The translations under genes and the position numbers were made by a program. Below, piece by piece: positions 7,225-14,340 of a stretch of 36,802 nt of DNA; positions within the stretch are counted from its first letter, which is position 1, and each line of letters begins with the position of its first letter. The notes under the pieces were generated by a model that worked only from the letters and a program-made list of their open reading frames with translations, made no database searches and was not told the DNA's origin. Origin of the DNA: Tidjanibacter sp. (GTDB taxonomy: Bacteria > Bacteroidota > Bacteroidia > Bacteroidales > Rikenellaceae); contig JAGBTK010000070.1 of the NCBI GenBank assembly GCA_017631375.1, positions 1-36,802 of the forward strand, read 5' to 3'.

Positions 7225-10200
7225 ATGAGCGCAGATAAGAGATTTAAGGAGTACAAAGGGCTCTCGCTCTCCGAAACGGCTGACGAGGTGCTCAAAAAGT
7301 GGGACAAGGAGGACACCTTCCACAAGAGTATAACTATGCGCGAAGGCGCGCCTGCCTTCGTATTCTACGAGGGTCCCCCCTCGGCAAACGGTAAGCCCGG
7401 CATCCACCACGTGATGGCGCGTACGCTGAAAGATATTATCTGTCGCTACAAGACCCAGCAAGGCTATCTCGTTCACCGTAAGGCGGGTTGGGACACCCAC
7501 GGTCTGCCCGTAGAGTTGGGTGTTGAGAAGAAACTCGGCATCACCAAGGAGGATATCGGCAAAACTATCACAATCGAGAAATACAACAAGGAGTGCCGCG
7601 AGGCGGTTATGGAGTTCACCGAGCAATGGGAGGACCTCACTCGCAAGATGGGCTATTGGGTGAATATGGACGACCCCTACATCACCTACGACAACAAGTA
7701 TATCGAAACTCTCTGGTGGCTCCTGAAGCAGCTCTTTGAGAAGGGTCTGCTCTACAAGGGCTACACCATTCAGCCCTACTCGCCCGCTGCGGGTACCGGT
7801 CTGAGTAATCACGAGTTGAACCAGCCCGGTTGCTACCGCGATGTGAAGGACACCACCTGCACCGCTCAGTTCCGCGTGGTGCGTGACGAGAAGAGCGAGA
7901 AGCTCTATGGCGATGTAGAGGGCGACCTCTTCATCCTTGCCTGGACAACTACCCCCTGGACTCTCCCCTCGAACACCGCTCTTGCAGTAGGCGAAAGCAT
8001 CGACTATGTGAAGGTTAAGTGCGCTAACCCCTATACAGGTGAGCGTCAGACCGTTATTATGGCTAAGGCGTTGCTCGGCTCATACTTCACCCCCAAGATG
8101 GAGGGTACCTACACCGTATGTGACGAGGAGTGGAAGGGTGCCGACCTGGTTGGTGTGCGCTACGAGCAGCTCTTCGACTGGGTACGCCCGATGGGTGACG
8201 CTTTCCGCGTAATTGGTGGCGACTATGTGAGTACCGCAGATGGTACAGGTATCGTACATATCGCTCCCACCTTTGGTGCTGATGACGACCGCGTAGCAAA
8301 ACAAGCAGGCATTGCGCCTCTGACTATGCTCGACGCAGCAGGCAAGCCCCAGCCTATGGTTGACCGTACCGGTAAGTTCTTCTGCGTGGAGGATCTCGAC
8401 CCTGCGTATGTTGCTGAGTATGTTAATGTTGAGAAATATGGTGAGTGGGCAGGTCGCTATGTAAAGAATGCATACGACGACACCCTTACCGAGAACGATG
8501 CAACCCTTGATATCGACTTGTCGGTTATGCTGAAAGCTGCCGGCAAAGCCTTCAAGATTGAGAAGCACACCCACTCCTATCCTCACTGCTGGCGTACCGA
8601 CAAGCCCGTATTGTACTACCCGCTCGACTCGTGGTTTATCCGCACTACCGCACTGAGAGATAAGATGATAGAACTTAACAAGACCATCAATTGGAAGCCT
8701 GAGTCAACAGGTTCGGGTCGCTTCGGTCGTTGGTTGGAGGGCTTGGTTGATTGGAACCTTTCGCGCTCGCGTTTCTGGGGTACTCCGCTCCCCGTGTGGG
8801 CTACTGAGGACTACAGCGAGATGAAGTGTATCGGCTCGGTTGAGGAGCTGAAAAATGAGATTGACCGTGCAGTAGAGGCTGGTGTGATGAAGAAAAACCC
8901 CTTCGACAAGTTTGTTGTGGGTGACTTCTCGAAGAAGAACTACTCGGAGATAGACCTCCACCGCCCCTATGTTGACGATATCGTGCTCGTGTCGAGCAAG
9001 GGTGAGCCTATGCACCGCGAGAGCGACCTGATTGATGTATGGTTCGATAGTGGTGCTATGCCCTACGCTCAGTCGCACTTCCCCTTCGAGATCTCGGCTG
9101 AGGAGTTTGCCAAGATCTATCCCGCAGACTTTATTGCAGAGGGTGTGGATCAGACTCGTGGTTGGTTCTTTACCCTTCACGCTATTGCCACTATGCTCTT
9201 CGACTCGGTTGCCTTCAAGAACATCATCTCCAATGGTCTGGTGCTCGACAAAAACGGCAATAAGATGAGTAAGCGTCTGGGCAATGCTGTCGATCCCTTC
9301 GAGGTACTTGAGAAATATGGCGCAGATGCTGTGCGTTGGTATATGATCAGCAACTCGCAGCCCTGGGACAACCTGAAGTTTGACACCGACGGTGTTGATG
9401 AGGTGCGTCGTAAATTCTTCGGCACACTCTATAATACTTATAGTTTCTTCGCCCTCTATGCCAATGTGGATGGCTTCACCGGCAAGGAGGAGCAGGTCCC
9501 TGTTGAGAAACGTCCCGAGATTGACCGTTGGATTATCTCGCTGCTCAACACACTCGTTCTGCGCGTGACCGAGTCGCTGGAGGGCTACGACACAACTCCT
9601 GCCGCTCGTATGATCCAGGAGTTTGTGACCGAAAACCTCTCCAACTGGTATGTTCGTCTGAACCGCAAGCGTTTCTGGGGTGGCGGTATGAGTGAGGACA
9701 AACTCGCTGCATATCAGACCCTTTACACCTGCCTTGAGACCGTTGCCACCCTTTCGGCACCCTTCGCTCCTTTTATCTCGGAGCAGATCTTCGCCGACCT
9801 CAATGCAGTGAGTGGCAACCACAGCGGTTCTGTTCACCTCAACCCCTTCCCCAAGGCAAATGTTGAGCTGATTGACACCGAGCTGGAGGAGATGATGGAT
9901 ATCGCACAGCACCTCTCGTCGATGGTACTCGCTTTGCGCCGCAAGGTGAATATCAAGGTGCGCCAGCCACTGACAAAGATTATCGTTCCCGTGCTTGACG
10001 AGAAGATGGCAGCCCGCATCGAGGCCGTTAAGCAGCTCGTTATGAACGAGGTAAATGTTAAAGATATTGAACTGATTACCAACACCACCGGCCTGATCAC
10101 CAAGCGCATCAAGCCTAACTTCAAGACTCTCGGTCCTAAGTATGGCAAGCAGATGAAGCGCATTGCTGCTATCGTGGCTGCCTTTACTCAGGAGCAGATT

Positions 10201-10629
10201 GCCGAGATTGAGGCTTCGGAGAGCTATATGCTCGATGTTGATGGCGAGCAGCTGCCCGTAGTTCGTGAGGACTTCGACATCACCTCGGAGGATATGCCCG
10301 GTTGGTTGGTGGCTACTGAGGGTCGCCTGACTGTAGCACTCGATGTGACCATCACCGATGAGTTGCGCAGAGAGGGTGTTGCTCGTGAGCTTATCAACCG
10401 TATCCAAAACATCCGTAAGGATAGCGGCTTTGAGGTTACCGATAAAATTGTGGTGGAGATTGAGGACTCGCCTATGGTACACGAGGGCGTTGAGGCATTT
10501 GCCGAGTATATCGCTCAGCAGACTCTGGCTGTGAGCCTGAAACTCGCAACCGAGCCCGACGGCAAGTTTGTCAATAAGGTGGAGTTTGACGAGAGCGAAC
10601 TCTCCATTGCAGTCAGCAAGGCTGAGTAA
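7225..10629 (+). CDS. ileS: Isoleucyl-tRNA synthetase, type 2 (eukaryote-like), GIHH signature
   Basis: Charges tRNA-Ile with isoleucine in the cytoplasm. The 1134-residue protein has the class I catalytic core split by the CP1 editing insertion, a KMSKR loop (residues 680-684, codons 9262-9276), an anticodon-binding domain, and the long C-terminal extension seen in eukaryote-like IleRS2. The first signature is unusual: FYEGPPSANGKPGIHHV gives G59-I60-H61-H62 where HxGH is expected. Start ATG at 7225 (MSADKRFKEYKG) matches the family; the longer frame from 7123 runs through the promoter and leader. The gene stands alone, with a terminator 20 bases after the stop codon. It is not ValRS, judging from overall domain sequence and the C-terminal segment. 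Confidence 0.95.
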   Translation: MSADKRFKEYKGLSLSETADEVLKKWDKEDTFHKSITMREGAPAFVFYEGPPSANGKPGIHHVMARTLKDIICRYKTQQGYLVHRKAGWDTHGLPVELGVEKKLGITKEDIGKTITIEKYNKECREAVMEFTEQWEDLTRKMGYWVNMDDPYITYDNKYIETLWWLLKQLFEKGLLYKGYTIQPYSPAAGTGLSNHELNQPGCYRDVKDTTCTAQFRVVRDEKSEKLYGDVEGDLFILAWTTTPWTLPSNTALAVGESIDYVKVKCANPYTGERQTVIMAKALLGSYFTPKMEGTYTVCDEEWKGADLVGVRYEQLFDWVRPMGDAFRVIGGDYVSTADGTGIVHIAPTFGADDDRVAKQAGIAPLTMLDAAGKPQPMVDRTGKFFCVEDLDPAYVAEYVNVEKYGEWAGRYVKNAYDDTLTENDATLDIDLSVMLKAAGKAFKIEKHTHSYPHCWRTDKPVLYYPLDSWFIRTTALRDKMIELNKTINWKPESTGSGRFGRWLEGLVDWNLSRSRFWGTPLPVWATEDYSEMKCIGSVEELKNEIDRAVEAGVMKKNPFDKFVVGDFSKKNYSEIDLHRPYVDDIVLVSSKGEPMHRESDLIDVWFDSGAMPYAQSHFPFEISAEEFAKIYPADFIAEGVDQTRGWFFTLHAIATMLFDSVAFKNIISNGLVLDKNGNKMSKRLGNAVDPFEVLEKYGADAVRWYMISNSQPWDNLKFDTDGVDEVRRKFFGTLYNTYSFFALYANVDGFTGKEEQVPVEKRPEIDRWIISLLNTLVLRVTESLEGYDTTPAARMIQEFVTENLSNWYVRLNRKRFWGGGMSEDKLAAYQTLYTCLETVATLSAPFAPFISEQIFADLNAVSGNHSGSVHLNPFPKANVELIDTELEEMMDIAQHLSSMVLALRRKVNIKVRQPLTKIIVPVLDEKMAARIEAVKQLVMNEVNVKDIELITNTTGLITKRIKPNFKTLGPKYGKQMKRIAAIVAAFTQEQIAEIEASESYMLDVDGEQLPVVREDFDITSEDMPGWLVATEGRLTVALDVTITDELRREGVARELINRIQNIRKDSGFEVTDKIVVEIEDSPMVHEGVEAFAEYIAQQTLAVSLKLATEPDGKFVNKVEFDESELSIAVSKAE

Positions 10630-10648
10630 TATTTTTTGCTAAACAGAT

Positions 10649-10690
10649 AGAGGGTGCAGAGTACTTGTAAAAGTGCTCTGCACCTCTTTT
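10649..10690 (+). terminator. Terminator of ileS
   Basis: A stem of about 17 bp (10649-10666 with 10671-10687, one G:T pair and one bulge) around a GTAA loop, followed by a T run. Confidence 0.85.
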
Positions 10691-10765
10691 TATGAGGTTT
10701 TTAGCATCGATTTTGCTATGGAATGTGAGGCAGAAAAATGAATAAAAAAACAATAAGTGGCGGAG

Positions 10766-10773
10766 TAAATTTG
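10766..10773 (+). promoter_or_regulatory. Possible -7 element for the DksA-like gene
   Basis: TAAATTTG matches TAnnTTTG, 52 bases before the ATG. No TTTG box is seen at the expected distance, so this is tentative. Confidence 0.4.
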
Positions 10774-10825
10774 TTTATTTCTAAAATTGTGTTTAATTTT
10801 AACAAACGAATAAACTAAAACTACT

Positions 10826-11206
10826 ATGGCAGAGGTTGAAAAAACAAGATACTCGGATGAAGAATTGGGCGAATTCAAGACCATAATTCTGGACATGCTG
10901 TCGAAAGCCCGTACCGATTATGAGCTCCTGCGTGCGTCAATTACCCACTCGGCGAGCAATGATACTGAGGACACATCCCCTACATTCAAGGTGCTTGAGG
11001 AGGGTGCTGCGACTCTTTCCAAGGAGGAGTCTGGCCGTCTGGCACAACGACAACTCAAATTTATCCGCCACCTCGAAGCAGCCCTCGTGCGCATCGAGAA
11101 CAAGACCTATGGCATCTGTCGCGAAACGGGCAAACTGATCCCCAAGGAGCGACTGCGCATTGTGCCCCACGCAACCCTCAGCATCGAGGCTAAGGAGCGC
11201 AAATAG
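10826..11206 (+). CDS. TraR/DksA family transcription factor, zinc ligands mostly lost
   Basis: The family binds the RNA polymerase secondary channel and tunes initiation, often with ppGpp. The 126 residues form an N-terminal coiled-coil hairpin (about 10-90) whose tip is acidic (SNDTEDTS), then the C-terminal segment YGICRETGKLIPKERLRIVP plus HATLSIEAK typical of DksA. Of the four zinc-binding cysteines in E. coli DksA only the first remains (C98); the others are T101, S119 and A122, so zinc binding is unlikely. Such Cys-poor forms occur in Bacteroidota. rnhA begins 15 bases after the stop codon, so the two are probably co-transcribed. Confidence 0.88.
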   Translation: MAEVEKTRYSDEELGEFKTIILDMLSKARTDYELLRASITHSASNDTEDTSPTFKVLEEGAATLSKEESGRLAQRQLKFIRHLEAALVRIENKTYGICRETGKLIPKERLRIVPHATLSIEAKERK

Positions 11207-11221
11207 TCTATTGTAAAGCGC

Positions 11222-11677
11222 GTGCCGGATATCACGATATATACTGATGGCTCAGCACTTGGCAACCCGGGCAAGGGGGGCTATGGTGCTGTGCTGATTT
11301 CCGGGCCCTACCGTCGCGAAGTGAGTCAGGGCTACCGACTGACGACCAATAACCGTATGGAACTATTGGCCGTTATTGTCGCATTGGAGATGCTCAAATT
11401 TGAGGGCAGCAATGTAACTCTCTACTCCGACTCGCAGTATGTAGTGAATGCGGTGGAGAAGGGCTGGCTGCTCGGCTGGGAGCGCAAGGGGTTTGCCGGT
11501 CGCAAGAATGCCGACCTGTGGCAACGCTTTCTGCGCATCTACCGTAAACATCATGTGCGCTTTGTCTGGGTCAAGGGACACGCCGACACGGTGGAGAATA
11601 ATAGGTGCGACCAATTGGCAGTAGCGGCTGCCGGTAGCCCCAACCTGCTGGAAGACACCGGCTACGATGGCGAATAA
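11222..11677 (+). CDS. rnhA: Ribonuclease HI
   Basis: Cuts the RNA strand of RNA-DNA hybrids during replication and R-loop removal. The 151 residues carry the complete catalytic set: D9 (YTDGSALGNPG), E47 (NNRMELLAV), D70 (YSDSQYV), D130 (NNRCDQLA), and the mobile H120 (WVKGHAD). The start is GTG at 11222: an in-frame TAG (the end of the preceding gene) leaves no ATG upstream, and the N-terminus MPDITIYTDGSA fits the family. The gene converges on msrBA, with two hairpins between them. Confidence 0.95.
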   Translation: MPDITIYTDGSALGNPGKGGYGAVLISGPYRREVSQGYRLTTNNRMELLAVIVALEMLKFEGSNVTLYSDSQYVVNAVEKGWLLGWERKGFAGRKNADLWQRFLRIYRKHHVRFVWVKGHADTVENNRCDQLAVAAAGSPNLLEDTGYDGE

Positions 11678-11685
11678 AATAGAAC

Positions 11686-11713
11686 GAGTGCGACTGAGGT
11701 ATCAGTCGCACTC
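11686..11713. terminator. Hairpin between convergent rnhA and msrBA
   Basis: A perfect 12-bp stem (11686-11697 with 11702-11713), loop GGTA. The better T-rich tail is on the minus strand (GTTCTATTTTATT), so it may stop msrBA transcripts as well as rnhA transcripts. Confidence 0.7.
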
Positions 11714-11734
11714 TGCTTATAATATCAACTCTAA

Positions 11735-11767
11735 GACTGCGCACATACTCTTCGTATGTAAGCAGTC
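11735..11767. other. Second stem-loop between rnhA and msrBA
   Basis: Stem GACTGC/GCAGTC (11735-11740, 11762-11767), a 2x2 internal loop, then ACATAC/GTATGT (11743-11748, 11754-11759) with loop TCTTC. There is no T run on either side, so its role is unknown. Confidence 0.5.
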
Positions 11768-11810
11768 CGGAAGTCGGTCCAACGCCAAATTCACCAATTA
11801 TATGTTTTTT

Positions 11811-12692
11811 TTACCAGATGGGGGTATGGAGATGACACTCCGCCTGCTCCTGTCCAAGCTTTTGGAAATAGGCTTGATGATACTCCTCAGCTCTCCAGAA
11901 ACGAACTGCGGGGCGCAGCTCAGTGGCTACCTTGTAGCCCATAGCCTCCAATTCGGCAATAGTCTGCTCGGCGATGAGGCGTTGCTCCTCGCCTGCCCAG
12001 AAGACTTTGGAGAGATATTGCGAGCCGATATCGGGACCTTGTCCATCGGTCTGGGTGAAGTCGTGGATCTCGAAGAAGTGGCGCAACAGAGTGCGATACT
12101 CCACCTCGGCAGGGTCATAGACAATCCACACCGCCTCGACGTGGCCCGTCTGCCCGCTCTTAACCTGCTGATAGGAGGGGTTGCGCTGTGCGCCCCCTGT
12201 ATAGCCTGAGGTAACGCTCTTCACCCCCTTGACCTTACGCATCAGGTGTTCCACGCCCCAGAAGCAGCCACCGGCAAAGATGGCATTTGCGAGTCTACCC
12301 TCGTCGGGGACTCCCGCACCACTCTTCTCGCGCTCGAAGTCGATAGAGGCCGAGTTGACGCAGTGGCGGATATTCTTTAGGGTGTAGCCCTCGCCATTAA
12401 AGACGTGGCCGAGATGCGCCCCACACCCTGCGCATACAATCTCTATGCGCACTCCGTCAGCATCGGGCTTGCGAGCCACAGCACCCTCTATCTCGTCATC
12501 AAACGAGGGCCAGCCGCACGCCGAGTCAAACTTATCGGCAGAGCGGTAGAGTGGCGCACCGCACTTACGACAGTAGTAGGTGCCGTCGCGGTGGTTGTTA
12601 ACATATTCGCCCGTAAAGGGGGCTTCGGTCTTGCGTTGCTCAATAATGCCACGCTCAAATTCAGTCAAATTGTTGTTCATCTTATCATTCAT
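11811..12692 (-). CDS. msrBA: Fused methionine sulfoxide reductase MsrB-MsrA
   Basis: Repairs both stereoisomers of methionine sulfoxide. The order is MsrB first (about residues 10-125), MsrA second (about 135-290). MsrB has structural zinc cysteines C41, C44, C87, C90 and catalytic C111 (RHCVNSASIDF). MsrA has GGCFWG with catalytic C143, plus the DGQGPDIGSQY segment. No signal peptide is visible, so the protein is probably cytoplasmic. Starts at 12692 and 12680 are both possible (MNDKMNNNLTEFE); an earlier frame to 12764 overlaps the upstream gene and is rejected. It starts 20 bases after the CotH-family gene and is probably co-transcribed with it. Identification is secure. Confidence 0.93.
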   Translation of the reverse strand: MNDKMNNNLTEFERGIIEQRKTEAPFTGEYVNNHRDGTYYCRKCGAPLYRSADKFDSACGWPSFDDEIEGAVARKPDADGVRIEIVCAGCGAHLGHVFNGEGYTLKNIRHCVNSASIDFEREKSGAGVPDEGRLANAIFAGGCFWGVEHLMRKVKGVKSVTSGYTGGAQRNPSYQQVKSGQTGHVEAVWIVYDPAEVEYRTLLRHFFEIHDFTQTDGQGPDIGSQYLSKVFWAGEEQRLIAEQTIAELEAMGYKVATELRPAVRFWRAEEYHQAYFQKLGQEQAECHLHTPIW

Positions 12693-12712
12693 AAGGAGTG
12701 GTCTATGCAGGC

Positions 12713-14218
12713 TTACAAACTCTCTATTGCCGAGTTCATCCACACAAAACGCGCATTGATCCACTCAATAAAATTATTCACCTCTCGCTTATAGTAGGTC
12801 CTTATCAGAGAGTAATCTCCCACATCACTTAGTCGCTGCCAACGCAGGTCGTTCAGATATACCGATGCGAGCTGACGCTCGGTCAACTCTTTGATTTTCT
12901 CCACAATAACCGCCCTGTCGGCATACATCACACTCCACTTCTCCTTGACGAGTGCCACAAACTCCGGATCCTCAAACATACGGGTAATCCACTCGGCACC
13001 ATCCTTAATCCAGAAGCCTTCAGGCGAGTTGATAAAGGGTGTCGAGGGGAAATCAAACACATAGTTACCCCACCCCAGATCGTAATCCCACAGCGGTCCC
13101 ATCTTGATTTTACCCTCAGCCGTCAGGTTCATATAGCAGCTGGTAAAAAATGTCGCATCGGCATTCTTGGAGAACTCATTGCTAATCCACCAATCGACAA
13201 ACGACTCTATCTCTGCAATACTCTTATAGCCTGCTTCTTCGTCCAGGAAATCATCCCCATAGAGGATAGCCTCAAAGTCGTTAACAGCCTTCTCCACAGC
13301 TGCAAATTCAGCACTACCCACCGCCACTTCGGGATCCTTGACATTAAAGGGCAGTCTGGTTATCGCTGTATAAAACACTGGCTCGTCAGCAGCCGCTTTC
13401 TCATCAATCTCAATCACATAGCCATCGGGGACTCTATTCTTATCTACCTTGATGTGTTCGCAGAGGTAGTAGGTACCTTTATGCTCTCCATTGAGGAACA
13501 ACTCGACCTGTTGACCATTCTGCTTCCAATCAAAGTTGGCATACTCTCTGCCAAGCCAGAACGCAAGCTCAGTGCGAATACCAATTTTATCATTCCAATG
13601 TGCCAACAACACCCAACGCTTATGCGCAGGCATCCCCGCCACCTCGGCCTTAGAGCCAAGCTTGATGGCGTATGGCTTCTTCGGATAGTCCCAAGTGCTG
13701 TTGCCACGCCCTCGAATCTCGATGGTCATTGTAGGCAGGTTTGGTACAAAACCCTTGCCATCCAACAACATAGTACCCGCAATCCAATCCTCTTTATTCA
13801 GAATCGGGGCTTGGTTCTGGGTCTCTATCTTTACCACAGGCAGTTCCGAAAAGTTGCTCACATCCACAGTATAGCTCTTCTCGCCCTCCTCAGTAGCAAC
13901 CACAAAGACCACCTTGTCGGAGAAATCGATCTTTGTCTGACCGCTAACAACCTCCTGTCCATTGACCTTTGCCACACCTCCGAGCCAAAAATCGGGTATA
14001 AGCGACATATTCTGCACCTCGGAGGTCAGCACTCCACTGATCTGATCGGAAGAGATAGTCAGCACCGCCTTTCGCAGCAACTGCGGGTTGTCGGACTGTA
14101 AGAATTGGAAATAGTTAAGTTTCGGTTGCTGGTCACCTCCATCTCCGCCTACACTATCACCACCACACCCAACAAGGAGCAGCAGTGCCATCATACTGAA
14201 TATAAGTTTCCTTGCCAT
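12713..14218 (-). CDS. CotH-family lipoprotein
   Basis: CotH proteins have an atypical protein-kinase fold; the Bacillus spore-coat member phosphorylates proteins, and most bacterial members are unassigned. This one is a lipoprotein: MARKLIFSMMALLLLVGC gives a lipobox with C18, followed by a Gly/Asp-rich linker. An N-terminal beta-rich module of about 100 residues comes next, then the CotH domain from about residue 125: IEIRGRGNSTWDYPKKPYAI, KRWVLLAHWNDK, NGEHKGTYYLCEHI, and a metal-site-like GPLWDYDLGWGNY. Length is 501 residues. It has its own promoter and precedes msrBA by 20 bases. Kinase activity is not shown by the sequence alone. Confidence 0.88.
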   Translation of the reverse strand: MARKLIFSMMALLLLVGCGGDSVGGDGGDQQPKLNYFQFLQSDNPQLLRKAVLTISSDQISGVLTSEVQNMSLIPDFWLGGVAKVNGQEVVSGQTKIDFSDKVVFVVATEEGEKSYTVDVSNFSELPVVKIETQNQAPILNKEDWIAGTMLLDGKGFVPNLPTMTIEIRGRGNSTWDYPKKPYAIKLGSKAEVAGMPAHKRWVLLAHWNDKIGIRTELAFWLGREYANFDWKQNGQQVELFLNGEHKGTYYLCEHIKVDKNRVPDGYVIEIDEKAAADEPVFYTAITRLPFNVKDPEVAVGSAEFAAVEKAVNDFEAILYGDDFLDEEAGYKSIAEIESFVDWWISNEFSKNADATFFTSCYMNLTAEGKIKMGPLWDYDLGWGNYVFDFPSTPFINSPEGFWIKDGAEWITRMFEDPEFVALVKEKWSVMYADRAVIVEKIKELTERQLASVYLNDLRWQRLSDVGDYSLIRTYYKREVNNFIEWINARFVWMNSAIESL

Positions 14219-14242
14219 ATAGTTAGATTTTTGTAGCTTTCA

Positions 14243-14273
14243 CAAAAATAATTATTATTTACAAACCCGCAAG
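14243..14273 (-). promoter_or_regulatory. Promoter of the CotH-msrBA unit
   Basis: On the minus strand CTTG (14270-14273), 19 bases, TATTTTTG (14243-14250): seven-plus matches to TTTG-N19-TAnnTTTG, about 25 bases before the ATG. Confidence 0.7.
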
Positions 14274-14281
14274 CATAGCAC

Positions 14282-14316
14282 AAAAAAAGTGGGCATCACA
14301 CTTGGTGATGCCCACT
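14282..14316 (-). terminator. Rho-independent terminator of ppiD
   Basis: A perfect 12-bp stem (14288-14299 with 14305-14316), 5-base loop, then T7 on the minus strand, 25 bases past the ppiD stop codon. Confidence 0.9.
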
Positions 14317-14340
14317 CATATTTATTTGAATTATCTTCGA

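Noticed and set aside
8704..10482. 592-codon open frame on the minus strand opposite ileS
   Set aside because: It lies wholly inside ileS in antisense, with no domain, promoter or neighbour support.
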